DNA of 64,000 nucleotides, taken from contig DAOPKE010000001.1 in the NCBI GenBank assembly GCA_035390965.1, positions 27,456 to 91,455 on the forward strand, given 5' to 3'. A model generated the notes under the pieces. That model had not been told where the DNA came from. It made no database searches and was given only the letters and a program-made list of their open reading frames with translations. Position 1 is the first letter of the stretch. Each line of letters begins with the position of its first letter. Below are positions 26,953-34,963 of the stretch, piece after piece. The position numbers and the translations under genes were made by a program. The stretch is from GWF2-43-63 sp035390965. Lineage in GTDB: Bacteria > Bacteroidota > Bacteroidia > Bacteroidales > DTU049.

Positions 26953-28281
26953 TTACAACAAATCGTTGGCCAGATTGGCCAGTTCGCTTCGTTCTCCTTT
27001 TTCGAGTTTTACATGAGCATAAAGCGCATGGTGTTTAATTTTGTCAATCAGATAGCTTAGTCCGTTGCTTTGTGAATCGAGGTAGGGCGTGTCAATCTGA
27101 TGAATGTCGCCGGTGAATATGATTTTGGTTCCTTCGCCGGCACGTGTAATAATTGTTTTAACTTCATGCGGAGTAAGATTCTGGGCTTCATCGACAATGA
27201 AGCAGATATTGCTCAGACTGCGTCCGCGGATATATGCCAGTGGGGTGATGACCAGTTTTTCTTTTTCCAGAAGTTCGTCAATTTGGGTGGCTTCTTTGTC
27301 GCCGTATTGGTTTTTTATAAATTTCAGGTTGTCGAAAAGTGGCTCCATATAAGGGTTTAGCTTACTTTTGATATCGCCGGGCAAAAAACCTATATCTTTA
27401 TTGCTGAGCGGAACAATGGGGCGAGCGAGATAGACCTGTTTGAAAAGTTTTTTCTGTTCCAATGCTCCGGCCAGCGCCAATAGCGTTTTTCCGGTACCGG
27501 CAACACCTTGCAGGGTCACCAGTTTTATATCAGGTGCTGTGATGGCATGCAAAGCAAACACTTGTTCAGCGTTTCGGGGCATAATGCGGTAAGCTGGCTT
27601 CTTCTCAAGCTTTTCAATATTCCCTGTTATTGGATTATAATATGCGAGAACTGAAGTGCTGGTATTTCGCAAAATGAAATAATGATTCGGAATGGGTTTT
27701 TTAATGCCAACATCGCCGGGTAAACAAAATCCATTCTGGTAAATTGAATCAATGATATCCTTGGTTAGTCCTTCCACCAGCGTCATCCCGGTATAAAGTC
27801 CTTCAACATCTTTCACTTTGCCGGTTTCAAAGTCTTCGGCAATAATGTTCAATGCTTTGGCTTTCAACCGCAGATTGATGTCTTTTGAAACAAGAATGAC
27901 TTTGCGGTCTTTGTATTTCTGCGATAGCTTTATTGCAACATTAATGATCCGGTGATCGACTTTGTCGCTGTGATACAACTTTGTTGCATCCGGATTGCTG
28001 GTTTCATCCATAATAACAGTGAACATGCCTTTCGCCCGTTCAATTTTAATCCAGTCCTTGATGGGCTGATTGTCCGACATTTTATCAAGAATGCGAATGA
28101 ATTCACGGGCTTCGTAATTCTTGGTGTCATTCCCTTTTTTAAAAGTATCCAGTTCTTCAAGTACCGATATAGGCATCGCAACGTCGTTGTCTTCAAAGCT
28201 GTAAATCGCGCTGTGATTATACAGAATGACCGATGTATCAAGAACGAAAATCTTTTTTTGTTTTTGGGTTGTTTTTGCCAT
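26953..28281 (-). CDS. PIN-PhoH fusion ATPase (PhoH2/YlaK type)
   Basis: A 442-residue protein joining an N-terminal PIN nuclease domain to a C-terminal PhoH-type ATPase; relatives (PhoH2) act as RNA helicase-ribonucleases. PIN: FVLDTSVIL with Asp15, ISVLEELD with Glu42/43, and VSKDINLRLKAKA with Asp134, so the acidic active site looks intact. PhoH: Walker A GVAGTGKT (259-266), PLAYIRGRSLSN, Walker B-like FIVDEAQN, and FTGDIHQID. Length is normal for the family. It is a single-gene unit, convergent with the glycine-rich gene. A nearby CAAATAAA (minus-strand TTTATTTG) is only a one-mismatch -7 candidate, so I do not list a promoter. Confidence 0.92.
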   Translation of the reverse strand: MAKTTQKQKKIFVLDTSVILYNHSAIYSFEDNDVAMPISVLEELDTFKKGNDTKNYEAREFIRILDKMSDNQPIKDWIKIERAKGMFTVIMDETSNPDATKLYHSDKVDHRIINVAIKLSQKYKDRKVILVSKDINLRLKAKALNIIAEDFETGKVKDVEGLYTGMTLVEGLTKDIIDSIYQNGFCLPGDVGIKKPIPNHYFILRNTSTSVLAYYNPITGNIEKLEKKPAYRIMPRNAEQVFALHAITAPDIKLVTLQGVAGTGKTLLALAGALEQKKLFKQVYLARPIVPLSNKDIGFLPGDIKSKLNPYMEPLFDNLKFIKNQYGDKEATQIDELLEKEKLVITPLAYIRGRSLSNICFIVDEAQNLTPHEVKTIITRAGEGTKIIFTGDIHQIDTPYLDSQSNGLSYLIDKIKHHALYAHVKLEKGERSELANLANDLL

Positions 28282-28434
28282 ACTAATTTGATTTTTTACA
28301 AATAAAACATTTTATTTTTGTCAGTATTGCACCATTCGGTATTACTTTTTAACAACCGATGGTTTATTTGCTTGTATTGAGGGATTTGCTATTATTGAAG
28401 TCAAGTTTTCGTTTTCCATTGTCAATAAAACATA

Positions 28435-28442
28435 TACTTTTG
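28435..28442 (+). promoter_or_regulatory. Putative -7 box of the first GAPDH gene
   Basis: TACTTTTG, 18 bp before ATG 28461; no TTG at the expected distance. It would drive the GAPDH, dikinase-like and second GAPDH genes if they form one unit. Confidence 0.5.
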
Positions 28443-28460
28443 CATAGCGATTAAAATGTG

Positions 28461-29471
28461 ATGAAAAAAATCAAGGTGGGGATAAACGGATATGGGCGGA
28501 TCGGGAAAATGGTTTTCCGTATTCTGTTGAATCATCCTGAAATTGAAATAGCCGGGATCAATGATCCCATGCCCGAAAATTCTTTGCTGTATTTAATGAA
28601 ATACGACACTGTTTTCGGAATATTGAATGAAACTATTACTGCTGGCGATGATTCTGTAATGGTTGGTAAACGCCATATTCCGGTCAGCCGCGTTGTTTCG
28701 CCTGCAGAAATTCCATGGAAAAAGTGGGGTGTTGAGGTGGTTATTGATTCCAGCGGACGCAATAAAGACCGTGAATCGTTGCAGCAACACATCGTTGCAG
28801 GTGCTCAAAAAGTTATTCTGACTTGCCCTGCTGTTTCTCCGGTTGATAAAACTGTTATTATTGGTGTGAATGAGCATACGTTGGCCGCCGGTGACCATAT
28901 AGTTTCCAATGCGTCATGCACAGCCAATTGTGTGGCTCCTTTGCTGAAAATTATCAGTGATAGTTTTGGAATAGAAACCGGTTTTCTCAATACAGTTCAT
29001 CCTTACACCAATAATCAGCAATTGATTGATTCGCCGCACAAAGACCTGCGAAGGGGTCGCAATGCAGGGGTCAATATCATTCCCACTTCGTCAACGGCCA
29101 TTAAATGTGTTCTCGAAGTTTTGCCTGAATTAGGCGATCGTTTCAGTGGAATTGCTACACGCGTTCCCGTTCCTGATGGTGCTCTTACCGAACTGGTGCT
29201 GCGTCTCAAGTCGATTGTTACCATCACTGAGCTGAATATTGCAGTGAAGCACAGCAGCAAAACATCGATGAAAGGAATTGTCAGTTACATCAACGATCCG
29301 GTTGTTTCGAGCGATATTATCGGAAATCCACATTCATGCGTTTTTGATTCACTGGCAACCAAGGTTATCAATGGCGATACTGTGCAACTTTTGTCGTGGT
29401 ATGACAATGAGTTTGGTTATTCAAATCGTGTCGTTGATTTGATTGGATTAATGGCGAAATTCATCAGGTAA
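28461..29471 (+). CDS. Glyceraldehyde-3-phosphate dehydrogenase family protein, divergent phosphate loop
   Basis: GAPDH oxidises glyceraldehyde 3-phosphate to 1,3-bisphosphoglycerate with NAD and phosphate. This 336-residue copy has the Rossmann start VGINGYGRIGKMV, Asp35 in GINDPMP (NAD preference), catalytic Cys153 in SNASCTANC, His180 in NTVHPYTNNQ, SPHKDLRRGR, and the C-terminal WYDNEFGYSNRVVDL. It differs at the inorganic-phosphate loop, where the usual STGAAKA reads SSTAIKC (about 210-216), one residue shorter and without the glycine. It may therefore use another substrate, for example a different sugar-phosphate aldehyde, or be a slow GAPDH. ATG 28461 is preferred to the GTG one codon earlier. 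It is followed 58 bp later by the dikinase-like gene. Confidence 0.85.
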   Translation: MKKIKVGINGYGRIGKMVFRILLNHPEIEIAGINDPMPENSLLYLMKYDTVFGILNETITAGDDSVMVGKRHIPVSRVVSPAEIPWKKWGVEVVIDSSGRNKDRESLQQHIVAGAQKVILTCPAVSPVDKTVIIGVNEHTLAAGDHIVSNASCTANCVAPLLKIISDSFGIETGFLNTVHPYTNNQQLIDSPHKDLRRGRNAGVNIIPTSSTAIKCVLEVLPELGDRFSGIATRVPVPDGALTELVLRLKSIVTITELNIAVKHSSKTSMKGIVSYINDPVVSSDIIGNPHSCVFDSLATKVINGDTVQLLSWYDNEFGYSNRVVDLIGLMAKFIR

Positions 29472-29529
29472 ATATGTTTATTCTTTTTTCATATAAAACA
29501 TGCTGTAAGCATCTTCAATTCAGGTAATC

Positions 29530-32500
29530 ATGGATAAAAAGTTTTATTCCAAAGCGCTGGAAGTCAATCTTAATCAAACAAAACAGGGATTTATAGACTT
29601 GCCTGCCGATCATAGATGGCTCATTTCTTTAAGCGAAAAGCACTGGGGAATAAATAAATATACTACCGAATTTTTTAACGAATTACACCATCGTTATCCC
29701 AATTATGAGCATCTGAGTAATGAACTCCGCAAAATTGCATTGGGCGATTTCTGGCTCTATTCAGGTCATAATGAATCATTGCGGGCACTCGGCACTATCA
29801 ATTCTGTTCTTTCTGAATTGATGGTGAAACCTGTTTCCGGAAAAATACTTGAACAGCTTGTTCAGACGCGTGTTGATTTTTGTGCTTCTGTTGCTGCTTT
29901 GCCTGAACCCGATGCTGGCTTGATACGAGAGTCGATTCAAAGTCTTCAAAATCTGCTTTCGGATCATGTTGAAATTGTTTTATCGAATTCAGTTTATATT
30001 CGTCAGAAATGGAACTTGCTTGCTGATTTGAAAGTGGTGAGTAAAGAGTATTTTGATTTTCTGAAAGTTCTTTGTCGCAGAAATCTGGATTACTGGCATG
30101 TAACTATGAAAATGGATCAGTGGTTGAATGCTCGCCGAAACTCATTTTCGGAATTCAGCAATGATGTTTTGAGTGAATGGGGAAGTACTGCTTATGAAAA
30201 TTACAGCAAGCGCATTGATGCCGCAAAGTCGGTGCAGGATTTAAGCGATAATGTTCCCTTGTATTCTGATTTTGCAAACCATTTTCGCCGGCTGGCCGAT
30301 CGGCTTGAAACGCCGCAGGATCGTTTCCAGTTTATTGTGTTTTTGTTAAGCACTCCTGGAATGAGCCATCTGAGCCATTTTCTGTTGGTTGATCTGAATG
30401 TGGTGCTTCGAACTATTTTTGATAATCCCGATGATGAACAGATGATTCCGTTTCTCACTGAAATTTTCAGTCTGTTTGGCGAAATCATGGATAACAATCC
30501 GTCCACTGTTCTTGATTGTATAAAAACCATCGGGCTGAAATTGTCATCGGTCGATAACCCGAAATTGTTGAAAATCTTTCAGCGAAAATGTCTTGAATTG
30601 GGTTTTATACGACCCGGAGGGCAGTATATGACTTCGGAGTGGAGGATGAATATTAATCCGTATCATGTGAAGAATATCAGAGTCTGGCTTGAACTATTTG
30701 AGTCTGCTCCTGAAAAATTCCAGACTTTGCTGGCTGGGTTAACGGCCAATCTGAAACTGGGTGGTATTTTTATTTTTGATACCGATCTGTTTCAGAAAGA
30801 TGTTTCTCAATTGTTGAATTCTGATATAAAAAGCACATTTAAACTATCGAAACAGTTGTGCCGGATTTTCCCGGTGTATTTTAATGAAATCGGCGCTGAG
30901 GGCGATTTACGCGATGTTACAACTCAGATGGATGAAATCAGTCACCGACAGGACCGGCTTATTCATTTTTTAAGAAAGCAGATTCACATCGAAAGCAACA
31001 ACACCCATATTGCGCTTACTGTTAATATTTTCCGCTTCTGGATTCATAAAGATAAAACCCAGCTCAGGGATTTTCTTCCTGAAGATGTGTATCTGGCAGT
31101 TGAGCCCGAAGGCCAGTTTGTCAAACATCTTCATGCCATGATTATGGAAATTTCGGAACAACATAATACCGATCCCTATCAGCTGATTCATCAGGATCCG
31201 GAGTTGTTGTCGCAATGGATTGATGCATGTGGCGATTTTCCGGTCAATGAAAAGAAGCGGTTGAAGTTTATTAGTCGCTTGAATTTCATCCTTGAAGAAA
31301 AATATTCGTTCAATACTGTAGATATTTGTAAGTACCTCCGTCGATTCAATTTTCTGGCTTCAACCGATATCGATATTCTCGAAGATTTGTTGCAGAATGG
31401 TCGTAAAGAGCAGGCCGTGAAACAGATTTATAAGTTCATGGAGCAGTTGAATGGCATCATACTTAGTGATAAAAAATCGGAGGGTTGGGAAAATATTTAT
31501 TATAAGCGGCATGTTGCATTTGGTATTCCATCCATGTATGGCGAGTATCACGAACGTCGGTTTGAATCATTGGGATTGATATTCAAACTGGAAAGACTCG
31601 CAGCTGAGCTTACTGAAGAATTGCGCCAGGATCTGAATTTGCATGTGATTACAGCCAATTCCTTACACAAAATTTCAAAGATTCTTGAACTTTACCGACA
31701 GGGAATCAAGCTTGATGGAATATCGATAAAAGGTTTTGATCTGAATCTGAAAATGTTTATTTTTAGTTTACAGTCACAGAGTTTCAGTTTGCAGCAACAT
31801 ATGAATCTGTTCAGGTTTATGAGTGAAAGCATCAGGGAAATTATTACCCGTTATTTCTTCAGGCCCTACGATGAACCCCTTAAAATTGTCATTCCGCAGA
31901 TTTTCGATTGCAACGAACTGAACGAATCCAAGCGGATGCAGTTTATTCATGCCAGGTCTGAGGAATTTTACCGGGGCATGCTGTCATCGGCATTTTTACT
32001 ACAAAGTCTCGATGGTTTTGTTGCAGAAGTGAGCGATGCTATGCATAAACTGGCAGATAATAATCCGCCGCAGATGGTTCGCGACATCATGTCGCTCAAC
32101 ACTGATATGATGTTGAGTCCCTTTTATTCGCGCACACCAGCCATGGACAATCAGGTTTTTCTTGGATCAAAAGCGTATTTTCTGAAAACCCTTTATTTAA
32201 ATGGTTTTCCGGTGCCGCCTGGTTTTGTCATTACAACAGAGGTTTTCAGAAGAATTGATACAATACTGCAACACGATGCTTTAACGGCAGCTGTAGATAA
32301 TCTTATTTTGCAAAATGTGCGCAAACTGGAGAAAATAACCGGGAAAAAATTCGGAAGCAAATCCAATCCGCTTTTGCTTTCGGTGCGTTCCGGTACGGCC
32401 ATTTCGATGCCCGGCGCCATGAATACTTTTTTGAATGTAGGCATTAATGAAGAAATTGCAGAAGGGTTGAGTAAGCAGGAAAATTATGCATGGACTTCGT

Positions 32501-33633
32501 GGGATTGCTATCGCAGATTTTTACAAACATGGGGGATGTCTTACGGTATCGACCGCGATGTCTTTGATCAGATTATGATTGATTTTAAAACGCGCTACCA
32601 TGTTCAGCAAAAGGTTCAGTTTAAACCAGAGCAAATGCGTGAAATGGCGATTTGTTATAAAGAGCTGATTCTGAAACAGGGTATTCCCATCGAAGAAGAT
32701 CCCGTAAAACAATTGAAGCAAACTATTTTAAATGTGTTTAATTCTTGGTCGTCTCCCAAGGCGGTGGTTTATCGCAAAATTCTTCAGATTGCCGATGAGT
32801 GGGGAACTGCGGTCATTGTTCAGAAAATGGTTTTGGGAAATCTGAATTATACTTCCGGAACGGGTGTGCTGTTTACTCATGCACCGCATGTGAGCAAGCC
32901 AGGTATTTTTCTTTTTGGCGATTATTCGCTGGTTAGTCAGGGCGAAGATATTGTGGGTGGATTGGTGAATCCGCGTGCGCTTTCTTCGCGACAGCCCAAC
33001 GATGATAACCCTGCATTATCCCTTCAGGTCTTGTTTCCCGATATTTTTGAACGTTTGTTGAAATTGGCTACTCACATGATCGAAGATAATGGGTTTAGTC
33101 ATCAGGAAATTGAATTTACTTTCGAGTCACAGAATCCGGATGATTTGTATATCCTTCAGACTCGTGATCAGGACCTCACTTCGCAATCGAAACCAGATGT
33201 GTTTTTCGAGCCCGTTGCTGAGGAACATTTGCTTGGCCGGGGAATTGGTATTGGTGGTGGGGCGATGAATGGTATTGTTGTTTTTGACGATAACGATATT
33301 CGTCATTTCAGAAAATCAAGGCCGGATTGCAACCTCATTCTTGTACGACCCGATACGGTTCCCGAAGATATCGGACTTATTTTTGAAACCAATGGATTGG
33401 TTACAGCACGTGGTGGAGCCACTTCGCATGCTGCTGTAACTGCTGTCCGGCTTGGAAAAATTTGTGTGGTGAATGTGGCTAGTCTTGTTGTCAATGACAG
33501 AAAAAAACAGTTTAGTGTCGGATCTGTTGTTGTTAGTGCTGGTGATGAAATCGCTATCGATGGCACCATTGGTTGTGTCTATAAAGGCAATTTCAAACTT
33601 GATGTTTTCAAAAATCAGTCTTTGTTGAATTGA
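29530..33633 (+). CDS. PPDK-like ATP-grasp/phosphohistidine protein lacking the PEP barrel
   Basis: A 1367-residue protein. Residues about 875-1215 match the nucleotide-binding half of pyruvate phosphate dikinase: LGSKAYFLKTL, GFPVPPGFVITTE, LLSVRSGTAISMPGAMNT (near 949), SWDCYRRFLQTWG, SGTGVLFTH (near 1112), QGEDIVGG and EIEFTF...ILQTRD. Residues about 1235-1360 are the swivelling phosphohistidine domain, LVTARGGATSHAAV, with His1300 as phospho-carrier. The protein ends there: the roughly 350-residue PEP/pyruvate TIM barrel of real PPDK is missing. The first 870 residues are mainly predicted helical and match nothing I recognise. ATP could therefore phosphorylate His1300, but the acceptor is unknown; no PEP synthesis can be claimed. 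Two GAPDH-like genes flank it on the same strand. Confidence 0.8.
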   Translation: MDKKFYSKALEVNLNQTKQGFIDLPADHRWLISLSEKHWGINKYTTEFFNELHHRYPNYEHLSNELRKIALGDFWLYSGHNESLRALGTINSVLSELMVKPVSGKILEQLVQTRVDFCASVAALPEPDAGLIRESIQSLQNLLSDHVEIVLSNSVYIRQKWNLLADLKVVSKEYFDFLKVLCRRNLDYWHVTMKMDQWLNARRNSFSEFSNDVLSEWGSTAYENYSKRIDAAKSVQDLSDNVPLYSDFANHFRRLADRLETPQDRFQFIVFLLSTPGMSHLSHFLLVDLNVVLRTIFDNPDDEQMIPFLTEIFSLFGEIMDNNPSTVLDCIKTIGLKLSSVDNPKLLKIFQRKCLELGFIRPGGQYMTSEWRMNINPYHVKNIRVWLELFESAPEKFQTLLAGLTANLKLGGIFIFDTDLFQKDVSQLLNSDIKSTFKLSKQLCRIFPVYFNEIGAEGDLRDVTTQMDEISHRQDRLIHFLRKQIHIESNNTHIALTVNIFRFWIHKDKTQLRDFLPEDVYLAVEPEGQFVKHLHAMIMEISEQHNTDPYQLIHQDPELLSQWIDACGDFPVNEKKRLKFISRLNFILEEKYSFNTVDICKYLRRFNFLASTDIDILEDLLQNGRKEQAVKQIYKFMEQLNGIILSDKKSEGWENIYYKRHVAFGIPSMYGEYHERRFESLGLIFKLERLAAELTEELRQDLNLHVITANSLHKISKILELYRQGIKLDGISIKGFDLNLKMFIFSLQSQSFSLQQHMNLFRFMSESIREIITRYFFRPYDEPLKIVIPQIFDCNELNESKRMQFIHARSEEFYRGMLSSAFLLQSLDGFVAEVSDAMHKLADNNPPQMVRDIMSLNTDMMLSPFYSRTPAMDNQVFLGSKAYFLKTLYLNGFPVPPGFVITTEVFRRIDTILQHDALTAAVDNLILQNVRKLEKITGKKFGSKSNPLLLSVRSGTAISMPGAMNTFLNVGINEEIAEGLSKQENYAWTSWDCYRRFLQTWGMSYGIDRDVFDQIMIDFKTRYHVQQKVQFKPEQMREMAICYKELILKQGIPIEEDPVKQLKQTILNVFNSWSSPKAVVYRKILQIADEWGTAVIVQKMVLGNLNYTSGTGVLFTHAPHVSKPGIFLFGDYSLVSQGEDIVGGLVNPRALSSRQPNDDNPALSLQVLFPDIFERLLKLATHMIEDNGFSHQEIEFTFESQNPDDLYILQTRDQDLTSQSKPDVFFEPVAEEHLLGRGIGIGGGAMNGIVVFDDNDIRHFRKSRPDCNLILVRPDTVPEDIGLIFETNGLVTARGGATSHAAVTAVRLGKICVVNVASLVVNDRKKQFSVGSVVVSAGDEIAIDGTIGCVYKGNFKLDVFKNQSLLN

Positions 33634-33652
33634 AATTTAAAAGTAAATAATT

Positions 33653-34903
33653 ATGGAAATCAGTGTAAAGAACAAAAGGTTACTCGGCATTAACAGTCTG
33701 GGTCGAATTGGGAAACTCACCCTTTGGAATCAGCTTGCCACCAGGAATTTTGACGGTATTGTTGTAAATGTTGGTCGCGAAGTAGGCAAGACCACCGATG
33801 ATTTATTGCAGGTGCTTGAAACTGATACAACCTATGGTCAGTTGGGAAAATTTTTGCATGGTGTTGCCGGAAAACCGCTTGTTTCAAAAGTTGTCGATGA
33901 AGCAAATATGCTTTTTGAAATTGATGGAATGCCTGTGAAAGTTTTACGTAGCGAGCGTAATCCATCAGGTATTCCGTGGCGTGACGAAGGTGTGCAACTT
34001 GTAATTGACTGCACCGGACAATTTCTCGATCCTGTTGTTCCGCCCGATGCACCCAAGGGCAGTTTGCGGGGTCATTTGGTTGGTGGCGCGCGTAAAGTTA
34101 TTGCCAGCGCGCCTTTCAAAATCAAGGACAAATCGGCCCGTATGCCCGAAGATGCACTGATGATGGTGTTTGGGGTTAACCATCTGAATTATAATCCATC
34201 GGTACATCATGTGATATCTGCTGCAAGCTGCACCACAACCGGCCTTTCGCATATGATGAAACCATTGCTCGAGGATGCTGAAACTTCAAAAATTCTTACA
34301 GCTTCCATGTCAACAGTGCATTCTGCGACTAATACCCAGTCGGTGCTCGATGCTGTTCCAAAAGCAGCTGCCAGCGATTTGCGCAAAAGTCGCTCGGTAT
34401 TCAATAACATTATTCTTTCAACGACCGGTGCAGCTAAAGCGCTTGAATCCATTCTGCCGGATATTCAAAAAATTGGCTTTATGGCCGATTCAGTGCGAAT
34501 TCCTACAACAACAGTGTCGTTGATTACACTCAATATTACTTTTAATTCAGGTCTCGATGAAAGCGGAAATCCACTGATTAACCGAAATTACATCAACCGG
34601 ATTTACAAAAATGCAGCAACTGGTGCACAAAAAGATTTGTTGATTTTCAGCGAACGGCAAAACGTGTCGGCCGATATGATGGGTTTTCGCGCTGCAGCTG
34701 TGATAGAAGGATGTGAAACGCATACCAGAACGGGTTTTGTGAATTTGCCCGCTTCTATGTTCGAGGCCTATGGAATGAAAAATGCCAGCGATATCAATAT
34801 GCCCGTAACACATGCAAAAATCTTTGGTTGGTACGACAACGAATTTGGAAGTTATGTAACCATGCTTTCAAAGCTGGCCGCCTTTATTAATTCAAAATTG
34901 TAA
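33653..34903 (+). CDS. Long glyceraldehyde-3-phosphate dehydrogenase paralogue with altered cofactor loop
   Basis: A 416-residue GAPDH-family protein, about 80 residues longer than usual. Catalytic parts are intact: Cys193 in SAASCTTTG, His223 in STVHSATNTQ, the phosphate loop STTGAAKALESILP, SVRIPTTTVSLITL and WYDNEFGSY. The nucleotide-binding start is LGINSLGRIGKLTL, but the acidic residue that normally follows the second strand (ND in classical enzymes) is replaced in VVNVGREVG, so NAD preference may differ. Extra sequence lies in the coenzyme domain (about 40-100 and 120-170). It starts 19 bp after the dikinase-like stop and ends before a long hairpin shared with miaB. It could be glycolytic or, in a low-energy setting, gluconeogenic. 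Confidence 0.85.
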   Translation: MEISVKNKRLLGINSLGRIGKLTLWNQLATRNFDGIVVNVGREVGKTTDDLLQVLETDTTYGQLGKFLHGVAGKPLVSKVVDEANMLFEIDGMPVKVLRSERNPSGIPWRDEGVQLVIDCTGQFLDPVVPPDAPKGSLRGHLVGGARKVIASAPFKIKDKSARMPEDALMMVFGVNHLNYNPSVHHVISAASCTTTGLSHMMKPLLEDAETSKILTASMSTVHSATNTQSVLDAVPKAAASDLRKSRSVFNNIILSTTGAAKALESILPDIQKIGFMADSVRIPTTTVSLITLNITFNSGLDESGNPLINRNYINRIYKNAATGAQKDLLIFSERQNVSADMMGFRAAAVIEGCETHTRTGFVNLPASMFEAYGMKNASDINMPVTHAKIFGWYDNEFGSYVTMLSKLAAFINSKL

Positions 34904-34924
34904 AAGGGTTTTTTAAACTGTAAT

Positions 34925-34963
34925 AATGGTATGACGGAATCAGCATGGTTGCGTTATACCATT
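34925..34963. terminator. Long hairpin between GAPDH paralogue and miaB, overlapping the miaB stop
   Basis: An 18-base arm (34925-34942, starting AATGGTATGACGG) pairs with 34946-34963 (ending CGTTATACCATT) with one G/G mismatch and two or three G-T wobbles, around the loop GCA. It covers the last codons of miaB. It is placed to end both convergent transcripts, though the T-tract after it (TTTTCCC) is weak. Confidence 0.6.

Noticed and set aside
29530..33633. Calling the large protein pyruvate phosphate dikinase or PEP synthase
   Set aside because: The catalytic PEP/pyruvate barrel with its cysteine is missing, so PEP synthesis cannot be claimed.
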